Below are positions 17,445 through 25,205 of a stretch of DNA of 64,000 bases, piece after piece. How positions within the stretch are numbered: position 1 is the stretch's first letter; every line of letters starts with the position of its first letter. Source of the DNA: Clostridium massiliamazoniense (GTDB lineage Bacteria; Bacillota; Clostridia; Clostridiales; Clostridiaceae); assembly GCF_001403635.1 (NCBI RefSeq), contig NZ_LN879468.1:1178001-1242000 (forward strand). The letters run 5' to 3'. The translations under genes were made by a program, and so were the position numbers. The notes beneath the pieces were generated by a model. That model was not told where the DNA came from, did no database searches, and saw only the letters and a list, made by a program, of their open reading frames with translations.

Positions 17445-19504
17445 TATAATGCCACCACACCTTCTGCTCTTATTTCAATATCATTTGGTATTTCATTTAA
17501 TGAAACTACCATTAATTCTGGGAATACCATCTCAATAAATCTTCTAAAGCTTGGTCTAATATTTGGAGATACAAGAATTACTGGTTGATTGTTATGGAAA
17601 TAAATTGATTCCATCTTTTCTTTAATAGCTGAATAAATTTGTGTACTTGTATCTGGATCTATAGCTGGGAAAGAACCTTGGGTAGACTTTTGAGTTCTTG
17701 TAGCTATTATTTCCTCTATATCTGGAGATAAAGTCATAACTATAATAGCTTTATCTTCATTTATTATCTGATTACATATAGTTCTTGAAAGTGCAAATCT
17801 AACATACTCTGTTAGAAGTTCTATATCCCTAGTATTTCTTGAGTTATCAGCTAAAGATTCCATTATAGTAACCATATCTTTTATTGGAACCTTTTCCCTT
17901 AATAAATTCTGTAACACCTTTTGCAATTCTCCTAGAGACATTAAATCAGGTATAAGCTCTTCTACCACAGCACTATATTTCTCCTTTGCATTGTCAACTA
18001 TAACCTTGACCTCTTGTCTTCCTAATAATTCAAAGGAATGTGATTTTATAGTTTCAGTTAAATGGGTTACCATTACAGTTGTTGGGTCAACTACTGTTAA
18101 TCCTCTTATTTCAGCATCTTCTCTTTGGTCTCCATTTATCCAAACTGCTGGTAATCCAAAGGTTGGTTCAATTGTTTTTAATCCACCTATATCTATACCT
18201 TCTCCTGTAGCATCCATAGCTAAAAGCATTCCAGGCATCATTTCTGCTGACGCAACTACAGTTCCCCTTAACTTAACCACATATTCATTGCTACCTAATT
18301 GTAAATTATCTCTAATTCTTATAGGTTGAACTACTATCCCCATCTCTATGGCACATTGTCTTCTTACAGATGCAATTCTTTGAAGTAAATCTCCACCCGT
18401 ACTCTCATCTGCCAAAGGAATTAATCCATATCCAATTTCAACTTCTATAGGTTCTACTGTTATTAAACTCATTACATTTTCTGGTTCTTTACTTTCCTCT
18501 TGCTCAATAGCTATTTCCTCTTCTTTGATAGCTATTTCTTCTTTTTTCACTTCATCTTTATAAATGAAGTAAGCTGATGAACCAGTAACTACTGCCAATA
18601 ATAAAAATGGAAGCTTAGGCATACTTGGTACTATAGCTAAAGAAAACATAAGTGCTGATGCAAGTCCTAAAGCTACTGGGAAAGCTGTAAGTTGCTTAGT
18701 AACAACCTTACCAAAATTTTCTGAACTTCCAGAACGAGTAACCAATATTCCAGAAGCTGTTGATATTAATAAAGCTGGAATCTGACTTACAAGACCATCA
18801 CCAACTGTTAAATTTACATAACTACTTGCAGCAGTAGCAAAATCCATGTTAAGCATAGTAACTCCGATGATTATACCTGCTATAACATTAATAGCTGTTA
18901 CAATTATACCTGCTATGGCATCTCCCTTAACGAATTTAGATGCACCATCCATAGCTCCATAAAAATCTGCCTCTGCCTGTAAATCTTTTCTTCTTTGCTT
19001 AGCTGTTTCCTCATCTATAAGACCTGAATTTAAATCAGCATCAATACTCATTTGCTTACCTGGCATAGCATCTAAGGTAAATCTAGCTGCAACCTCTGAT
19101 ACTCTTCCAGCACCATTAGTTATTACCATAAACTGAATAATCATAATGATTAAGAAAATTATTATACCAACAACATAATTTCCACCTATAACAAATTCTC
19201 CAAAGGCATCTATAATAGCACCAGCCTCTCCACCACTTAGAATTAATCTAGTTGATGAAATATTAAGTCCTAGCCTAAAAAGTGTTGTAATAAGTAATAA
19301 TGTCGGGAATACAGATAACTGAAGAACATTTGTAGTAAACATTGTAATAAGTGCTATAATTACTGAAATAGTTATATTTACAGCTAATAACACATCTAAA
19401 ACTGGTGATGGTAAAGGAATAATAATCATAAGTATTATTCCTATAACACCAAAAGCAACTAAAACATCGGGCTTTATAGAAAACTTCCCCCTCTTTTTCT
19501 CCAC
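17444..19504 (-). CDS. flhA: Flagellar type III export protein FlhA
   Basis: 686-residue core component of the flagellar export gate, involved in proton use and chaperone docking. The N-terminal half (about 1-310) has eight predicted membrane segments and the FHIPEP-family core (LFRLGLNISSTRLIL, FVKGDAIAGI, GDGLVSQIPALLIS). The cytoplasmic half (about 330-686) is the substrate and chaperone docking domain. It lies downstream of the FliR-FlhB gene in the flgB operon. Confidence 0.97.
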   Translation of the reverse strand: MEKKRGKFSIKPDVLVAFGVIGIILMIIIPLPSPVLDVLLAVNITISVIIALITMFTTNVLQLSVFPTLLLITTLFRLGLNISSTRLILSGGEAGAIIDAFGEFVIGGNYVVGIIIFLIIMIIQFMVITNGAGRVSEVAARFTLDAMPGKQMSIDADLNSGLIDEETAKQRRKDLQAEADFYGAMDGASKFVKGDAIAGIIVTAINVIAGIIIGVTMLNMDFATAASSYVNLTVGDGLVSQIPALLISTASGILVTRSGSSENFGKVVTKQLTAFPVALGLASALMFSLAIVPSMPKLPFLLLAVVTGSSAYFIYKDEVKKEEIAIKEEEIAIEQEESKEPENVMSLITVEPIEVEIGYGLIPLADESTGGDLLQRIASVRRQCAIEMGIVVQPIRIRDNLQLGSNEYVVKLRGTVVASAEMMPGMLLAMDATGEGIDIGGLKTIEPTFGLPAVWINGDQREDAEIRGLTVVDPTTVMVTHLTETIKSHSFELLGRQEVKVIVDNAKEKYSAVVEELIPDLMSLGELQKVLQNLLREKVPIKDMVTIMESLADNSRNTRDIELLTEYVRFALSRTICNQIINEDKAIIVMTLSPDIEEIIATRTQKSTQGSFPAIDPDTSTQIYSAIKEKMESIYFHNNQPVILVSPNIRPSFRRFIEMVFPELMVVSLNEIPNDIEIRAEGVVAL

Positions 19505-19583
19505 CGATAATCATCCTTTCAATTAGTTTTTTATAACTATTCAATATAGTGTCCTATCCCCTAAATATTGTTTTACACCTATA

Positions 19584-21413
19584 TTAATTAGACTTCATTT
19601 TATAGACAACTGCTAAGATTTCTGCCATAGTTCTATACATTTCTTCTGGTATTTCTTGTTCTATATCCACGGTTTCATATATTAGTCTTGCAAATTGTCT
19701 ATTTTCTATGACGGGAATCTCATTTTTTTTAGCTATTTCCTTTATTTTTAAGGCAATATTATCAGCTCCCTTAGCTACTACCTTAGGTGCTGAAAAAGCC
19801 GAATTTTCTTCATATAAAATAGCCACAGAAATATGCGTTGGATTTGTGACAACTACAGTTGCATTAGGCACTGCTTGCATCATCCTACTCATAGCAAAAT
19901 CCCTTTGCTTTTGTTTTCTTTTTCCCTTAATGTGAGGATCTCCTTCTGACTGTTTTGATTCTTCCTTTATTTCTTGCTTTGACATCCTCATTTCTTTTTT
20001 ATTTAATCTAAATTGAATAAAATAATCTACCCCTGCTATAACAATTAACACCATAACAACCTTTGATATTATACCTACTAATAAATTTTTAAATTCAACT
20101 CCAAAAGTAGGTAAATATAAATTTCCTATTTGCATTATTTCATCATAGTTTTCTTTAACAAAATCAATTCCAATATAAGCTAAAATAAAAATAACTATAA
20201 AGTTCTTAAATAAATCAACGATATTTTTCTTAGAGAACATATTCTTAAAACCTTTAATAGGATTTAATTTACCTAAGGATGGCTTAATTCCTTCCTTACT
20301 AAATAAAAATCCTGTTTGGGCTATACTTGCAACAATACCCATTATCATAATTGGTAATATTAAAGGGAGTGCTATTTTTGCAAAATTCATTATGGCATGA
20401 ACAACTTCTTTACTTGCTGTACTTTCCTTTAAAGCAAGAGAAAAGTCCATGGAGAAATAATAAATCATCACTGATTTAAATCCATTTGTTATGTACCCAC
20501 CTAAAAATATTATTACAATTAAAATAGCAGCTAAAGTTAATGCTGTTCCTACTTCTTTACTTTTTGGAACTTGTCCTTTTTTTCTAGCATCTGCTTTTTT
20601 CTTTGGAGTTGCCTCCTCTGTTTTTTCTTCAGAGAATATAAACACCAAAGGAACTGCTTTAAAAATAGCTTTAAATAAATCCGGTATTAAATCAATTCCA
20701 CCAACTATAACCTTTATTATTAATGGAAGGGCAATAATAAAGCTACTTATACCTATCAGAAGCTTTACTGGCATTCCAAGTATCATAATATTAAGTTGAG
20801 GAACACTTCTTGATATTAATCCCATTACAATATCTGAAATTATTATTATTAAAACTAATGGTAATGATATTTTCATAGCTAAAACAAAGTATGAAAACAT
20901 AGAATCCATAATTACCATTGAAGAACTTTGACCTAACATATTTTGTCCTACGCTTATAATAGAGAAACTTTCCTTTAGCATCCTTATAATCATGTGATGC
21001 CCATCTAAAATAAAAAATATAAGAAGAGCAATCCAATGAGTTAAATTTGAAATTAAAGTTGTATTAGTTTTACTATTTGGATCATACATATTAAGCATTC
21101 CAAGTCCCATTTGTAAATCTATGAAACTTCCAGCCATCTTAATAAAATTAAACCATAAAGAAGTTGCTACACCTAAAATTAACCCTGAGCTAATTTCATT
21201 TATAACAGCCATAGTTAAAGCTATGTTATTATTTACGTCTGGTAAACTTACATCTCCTATAAATCCTATAATAAAAAAAGATAGGACCATAGCAAGAGCT
21301 GCCTTTAAAATCTTTGGTGTTCCATTTGGAAAAAATACTGGAGTTATAACTAAAAAAGAAGATATTCTAATAAATATTAATATTAATAATAAAAAGTAAT
21401 CAGTATTTACCAT
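19584..21413 (-). CDS. fliR-flhB: FliR-FlhB fusion protein of the flagellar export gate
   Basis: One 609-residue frame joins FliR (about 1-258, five to six membrane segments) to FlhB (about 261-609), which begins EEKTEEATPKKKADARKKGQV. The FlhB cytoplasmic domain keeps the autocleavage site NPTH at 524-527, needed for the switch from hook to filament export. Separate fliR and flhB genes are not seen elsewhere in the window. Such fusions are known in several clostridia and fit structural data showing FlhB wrapping the FliPQR gate. No frameshift or gap suggests an artefact. Confidence 0.96.
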   Translation of the reverse strand: MVNTDYFLLLILIFIRISSFLVITPVFFPNGTPKILKAALAMVLSFFIIGFIGDVSLPDVNNNIALTMAVINEISSGLILGVATSLWFNFIKMAGSFIDLQMGLGMLNMYDPNSKTNTTLISNLTHWIALLIFFILDGHHMIIRMLKESFSIISVGQNMLGQSSSMVIMDSMFSYFVLAMKISLPLVLIIIISDIVMGLISRSVPQLNIMILGMPVKLLIGISSFIIALPLIIKVIVGGIDLIPDLFKAIFKAVPLVFIFSEEKTEEATPKKKADARKKGQVPKSKEVGTALTLAAILIVIIFLGGYITNGFKSVMIYYFSMDFSLALKESTASKEVVHAIMNFAKIALPLILPIMIMGIVASIAQTGFLFSKEGIKPSLGKLNPIKGFKNMFSKKNIVDLFKNFIVIFILAYIGIDFVKENYDEIMQIGNLYLPTFGVEFKNLLVGIISKVVMVLIVIAGVDYFIQFRLNKKEMRMSKQEIKEESKQSEGDPHIKGKRKQKQRDFAMSRMMQAVPNATVVVTNPTHISVAILYEENSAFSAPKVVAKGADNIALKIKEIAKKNEIPVIENRQFARLIYETVDIEQEIPEEMYRTMAEILAVVYKMKSN

Positions 21414-21421
21414 TATTCCTC

Positions 21422-21691
21422 CTACATAGTTATAGTTCCTATAATTTCAAATATCCTTTTTGTAAATTCTACTATTGTATGTGACATCCATGTTCCTAGA
21501 AATAATCCAGTGGCCGCAATACCAAGAAGTTTTGGAACAAATGTTAAAGTTTGCTCTTGAATTTGAGTAGTAGCTTGAATAATACTAATCAAAAGACCAA
21601 GAATTATGGAAACAGCTAAAAATGGTCCAGCTACCTTTAAAGCAACCATCATAGAATCCTTAACAACTGTCATAATCAACGTATCTGTCAC
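21422..21691 (-). CDS. fliQ: Flagellar export protein FliQ
   Basis: 89-residue, two-helix membrane subunit of the FliPQR export gate (LIMTVVKDSMMVALKVAGP, IQATTQIQEQTLTFVPK). The start is set at the GTG at 21689-21691, 5 bases after AGGGGAGTGA. This gives the standard family length; a longer frame reaching into fliP adds 13 non-conserved residues. Confidence 0.94.
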   Translation of the reverse strand: MTDTLIMTVVKDSMMVALKVAGPFLAVSIILGLLISIIQATTQIQEQTLTFVPKLLGIAATGLFLGTWMSHTIVEFTKRIFEIIGTITM

Positions 21692-21710
21692 TAAAATCAC
21701 TCCCCTATTT

Positions 21711-22484
21711 CTACATAAAACTCTGTACAAGAGACTTAATTAATAAATGCCATCCATCAACCATTACAAATAATAATAATTTAAATGGTAATGAAACCAT
21801 AGCTGGTGGTAGCATAAACATTCCCATGGACATAAGAACACTGGCTACTACCATATCAATAACTAAGAATGGTAAATATATTAAAAATCCTATTTCAAAA
21901 GCTGTTTTTAACTCACTTATAGCAAAAGCTGGAACTAAGGTAGTTAAAGGTATATTTTCTCTAGTTAAAGTTCCTTTTTCTACTCCTGATAATTCACCAA
22001 AAAGCTCTAAATCTTTCTTCCTTGTTTGTTTTAGCATAAACTCTTTAATTGGTTTAGTTCCAAGCTCTATAGCTTCTTCTTGAGTAATCTTATTTTCCAT
22101 ATATGGTGTAAGAGCTTTACTGTTCACCTCACCATATACTGGAGCCATTACAAATATAGTTAAGAATAATGCTAGTCCAACTAATACTTGGCTTGGTATA
22201 GATTGTTGTGCTCCTATAGCACTTTTAAAAAAGGATAAAACTATTGCTATTCTTGTGAAGCAAGTCATCATTATTAAGAAGGAAGGTAAAAGTGTTAATA
22301 CTGTAAGAACTATTAACAACTTTATATTGCCTACATATTCCTTTGGTGAATTTGCCTGATCCACTGATATATTTATATTTGGTAATGGAATATTATTAGG
22401 TTCAGCAACAACCTCCATTTTTATTCCTGCAACAATTACAAAGGCTAAGAGTATTATAGCTAGAACATATTTTTTCTTATTCAT
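21711..22484 (-). CDS. fliP: Flagellar export protein FliP
   Basis: 257 residues with an N-terminal cleavable signal-like segment (8-26) and the FliP core: LTVLTLLPSFLIMMTCFTRIAIVLSF, the motif RKKDLELF, and the C-terminal MVASVLMSMGMFMLPP. It forms the pentameric gate with FliQ and FliR. It overlaps fliO by 8 bases. Confidence 0.96.
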   Translation of the reverse strand: MNKKKYVLAIILLAFVIVAGIKMEVVAEPNNIPLPNINISVDQANSPKEYVGNIKLLIVLTVLTLLPSFLIMMTCFTRIAIVLSFFKSAIGAQQSIPSQVLVGLALFLTIFVMAPVYGEVNSKALTPYMENKITQEEAIELGTKPIKEFMLKQTRKKDLELFGELSGVEKGTLTRENIPLTTLVPAFAISELKTAFEIGFLIYLPFLVIDMVVASVLMSMGMFMLPPAMVSLPFKLLLFVMVDGWHLLIKSLVQSFM

Positions 22485-22860
22485 TTTTTTCCCCCTTAAC
22501 CTTTTTAAACATAGAGTTTCCCCATAAATTTATTTGATTTAATCCATCTTTGTATTTTTTATTCATTTCTAAGTAACTTTCTTCCTTAGCTTTTTCAATA
22601 TCTTCTATTTCCTCTACTGACAACTCTTTTAAAACTGTGGCTCCTTTATCATTTGTTACTATAACAGCCCCTTCATCACCTAACTTTAATAAATATATAT
22701 TGCTAGTTTTAGAAAGGGGAGTTTTTTCAATTATTTTAATGTATTTCCCCTTAGATAAATTCTTTAACTTTCCATCTGTTAACTTTAAAAATCCTACTAA
22801 TAGTAAAATTATAGCTAATGTAAATATTGCTAATTTCACTGTCAATACTATATAAGTCAT
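22477..22860 (-). CDS. fliO: Flagellar biosynthesis protein FliO (FliZ-like)
   Basis: 127 residues: one N-terminal membrane segment (5-24) and a small cytoplasmic beta domain (KYIKIIEKTPLSKTSNIYLLKLGDEGAVIV) typical of FliO, which assists FliP assembly. Position between fliL and fliP supports the call; sequence conservation in this family is low. Confidence 0.85.
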   Translation of the reverse strand: MTYIVLTVKLAIFTLAIILLLVGFLKLTDGKLKNLSKGKYIKIIEKTPLSKTSNIYLLKLGDEGAVIVTNDKGATVLKELSVEEIEDIEKAKEESYLEMNKKYKDGLNQINLWGNSMFKKVKGEKNE

Positions 22861-22870
22861 AAATAATCTC

Positions 22871-23359
22871 CTATTGAACTATTAGTGATTGAAAATAAAT
22901 ATCTTCTATGGCATCTTTAGATCCTAATGCTTTATTTAAAGCATCTATTAACCCTTTTTTTATAGCCTCCGTATCTTTTGTTTCATCTACTGTTTTTAAT
23001 TTTAAGTAGTTAATTGTAGCATCCCTTAAAACAATTGTTTTTTCCTCTGCAACCTTTGCAAAGTCTTTATTTTTCTTGTTATAAGCCACAACAATATTAG
23101 TTTTTATATATCGCTTTCCACCTTGATCTGCTAAATTAACTACAAATTCTTCTCCTAAGCCCAAATTAACTAACTCTTTCTTTTCTACAGTTTGCTGTGC
23201 TGCAACCTTATTTCCTTTAGACTTATTTAAATTAAACATAAAAGTAAAAAATACAAAACTTCCTATAAAAATTACAATTAAAACAACTATTGATATTAGT
23301 AATGGCTTTGAAATTTCTATAGTTTTTTTCTCCTCACTAGATTTTTTATTTTTCCCCAT
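22871..23359 (-). CDS. fliL: Flagellar basal body-associated protein FliL
   Basis: 162 residues with a membrane segment at about 19-43 and the periplasmic-side FliL domain (LGEEFVVNLADQGGKRYIKTNIVV ending in IYFQSLIVQ). It surrounds the stator near MotB and supports torque. It is encoded directly after motB. Confidence 0.93.
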   Translation of the reverse strand: MGKNKKSSEEKKTIEISKPLLISIVVLIVIFIGSFVFFTFMFNLNKSKGNKVAAQQTVEKKELVNLGLGEEFVVNLADQGGKRYIKTNIVVAYNKKNKDFAKVAEEKTIVLRDATINYLKLKTVDETKDTEAIKKGLIDALNKALGSKDAIEDIYFQSLIVQ

Positions 23360-23381
23360 AATTACCCCCTATAATAATTTT

Positions 23382-24104
23382 TTAATTATTATCTACATTC
23401 TTAAATAAAATGCTAACTCTTCTATTTGCTCTTTGCCCTTCTTCTGTACTATTATCTCCAATGGGTCTATGCTCACCATAACCCATAACAGAAAATCTTG
23501 AAGAGGTAATGCCTTTCCCTTCTGTAAAATACTTAACTACATTAACAGCTCTTTGAACTGATAGTTCCCAGTTACTCGGGAATTTATTATTTTTTATTGG
23601 TCTATTATCAGTATGACCTGCAATTACAATATCTGTTTTACTATTTAAAATTAGTTCTGCCACCTTATTAAGTATGGTTTTACTCTCATTTAGTAAGTCT
23701 GCCGTCCCCGAAGGAAATAAAATACTATCACTAAGTTGTAATTCTACTCCTTCCTCATTTTTTTCAACAGTCATTAAAGTTTCTAAATTATTACCTTCAA
23801 TATATTTTTTTAGCTCTTCATAAGTGTAATCACTTTCATTTTGTTCTAATTCTTTTTCATCAGCACTAATTATAGTGGCTTCTCCATTTGATAAATTATA
23901 ATCAAAAATAGCATCACTTTTTTTTCCTTGTAAAACATTCTGAAGAGCATTAGCCATAGCTATCATTTTTTCCTCTTCTACACTTGCCATAGAATATAAC
24001 AATATAAAAAATGTCATAAGAAGAGTCATTGTATCAGCAAAGCTGGCCATCCATCCTGCTCCACCTTTATTCTCTGAATCTTTTTTTCTTCTTTTTCTAG
24101 CCAT
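23382..24104 (-). CDS. motB: Flagellar motor stator protein MotB
   Basis: 240 residues with the plug and transmembrane region at about 16-37 that contains the ion-carrying aspartate in WMASFADTMTLLMTFF (Asp23), and a C-terminal OmpA-like peptidoglycan-binding domain (IAGHTDNRPI, RANRRVSILF). Proton rather than sodium coupling is likely but not certain. Stop of motA and start of motB share one base. Confidence 0.96.
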   Translation of the reverse strand: MARKRRKKDSENKGGAGWMASFADTMTLLMTFFILLYSMASVEEEKMIAMANALQNVLQGKKSDAIFDYNLSNGEATIISADEKELEQNESDYTYEELKKYIEGNNLETLMTVEKNEEGVELQLSDSILFPSGTADLLNESKTILNKVAELILNSKTDIVIAGHTDNRPIKNNKFPSNWELSVQRAVNVVKYFTEGKGITSSRFSVMGYGEHRPIGDNSTEEGQRANRRVSILFKNVDNN

Positions 24105-24925
24105 TAATCAATAGCTCCCTCTGCATTACCTAAATTTCCTTCTGAGCCTTCAGCCACATAAGCTTTTTTCTCTTCTGGGCTTATATATGTAAGTAATTTT
24201 TCTTCAACAATTCTTGGATTTACACCTGATTGGATGGCTAAAATTCCTTCAAGCATCATTTCCTTTATTTTCATTTCTTTATTACTTTTTAACTCAAGGT
24301 TATTACCTATAGGTAAAAATATTAGGTTAGCAAATAAAGCTCCATAGAATGTTGTAATAAGTGAAACTGACATACCATCAGCAATAGCTGATACATCTCC
24401 ACCTAAGTTAGCAAGCATTTTTATAAGACCTATAAGAGTTCCAACCATACCAAAAGCTGGTGCATACTCTCCCCAAGTTCTCATAAGGCCAACCCCAACT
24501 TTATGCCTTCCTTCTATTTGTTCTATTTCAAGTTCCAATATTTCAGATATAGTTTCTGGTTCTATTCCATCAACAACCATCTGAAGCCCTTTTTTCATAA
24601 ATTCATCCTCAATAGCATTTATCTCTTCTTCTAAGGATAATAATCCTTCCTTTCTAGCTTTTTTTGAAATTTCTCCAAATTTACTAGTAAGTTCTAAAGG
24701 TGCTATCCCTTCTTCTTTAGTACTTTGAAGTATTAACTTACCAACTCTTTTTATGTCACCTAAAGAATAGGTTACTAATAAAGCACAAAAAGATCCTCCT
24801 ACAGTTATAGCCAATGATTGAGCATCTATAAATATCCCAAATCCAGATTCACCCATCATTCCCCATACAACCATTGCTAACCCACATAAAACTCCTACTA
24901 GGGTTAGATTATCTGCCTTTTTCAT
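24104..24925 (-). CDS. motA: Flagellar motor stator protein MotA
   Basis: 273 residues, four membrane segments, cytoplasmic loop with rotor-contacting charges, and the MotA/TolQ signature (EYAPAFGMVGTLIGLIKML, LITTFYGALFANLIFLPIGN). It forms the pentamer that turns around MotB. It lies in the flgB operon between flbD and motB, as in other clostridia. Confidence 0.96.
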   Translation of the reverse strand: MKKADNLTLVGVLCGLAMVVWGMMGESGFGIFIDAQSLAITVGGSFCALLVTYSLGDIKRVGKLILQSTKEEGIAPLELTSKFGEISKKARKEGLLSLEEEINAIEDEFMKKGLQMVVDGIEPETISEILELEIEQIEGRHKVGVGLMRTWGEYAPAFGMVGTLIGLIKMLANLGGDVSAIADGMSVSLITTFYGALFANLIFLPIGNNLELKSNKEMKIKEMMLEGILAIQSGVNPRIVEEKLLTYISPEEKKAYVAEGSEGNLGNAEGAID

Positions 24926-24942
24926 TTTCTTGGCCTCCTAAA

Positions 24943-25134
24943 TTATATCCCTTTTATAAAAATTCTTTTTTTAAACTCAACAATATATCTAATGATTTCC
25001 TCTGGACTTTCATTTACTATATACTTTCTACCATTACTTAAAGTTAGAACAGTTTCTGGTACAGACTCCATTTTTTCTATATGATCTGGATTCAGAAAAA
25101 ACTCTTGATTATTCATAGCAATTAACCTAATCAT
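24943..25134 (-). CDS. flbD: FlbD-family protein
   Basis: 63-residue cytoplasmic protein of the FlbD family (IRLIAMNNQEFFLNPDHIEKMES, then GRKYIVNESPEEI). It is found between flgE and motA in many Firmicutes and spirochaetes; the biochemical role is not established, though it is linked to flagellar assembly. Confidence 0.88.
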   Translation of the reverse strand: MIRLIAMNNQEFFLNPDHIEKMESVPETVLTLSNGRKYIVNESPEEIIRYIVEFKKRIFIKGI

Positions 25135-25205
25135 ATACCCTCCTAAATATCATCAGAGGGAAGTACCTTCTTCCCTCAGTGATAAACTTACAAAAATCAA
25201 TAAAC

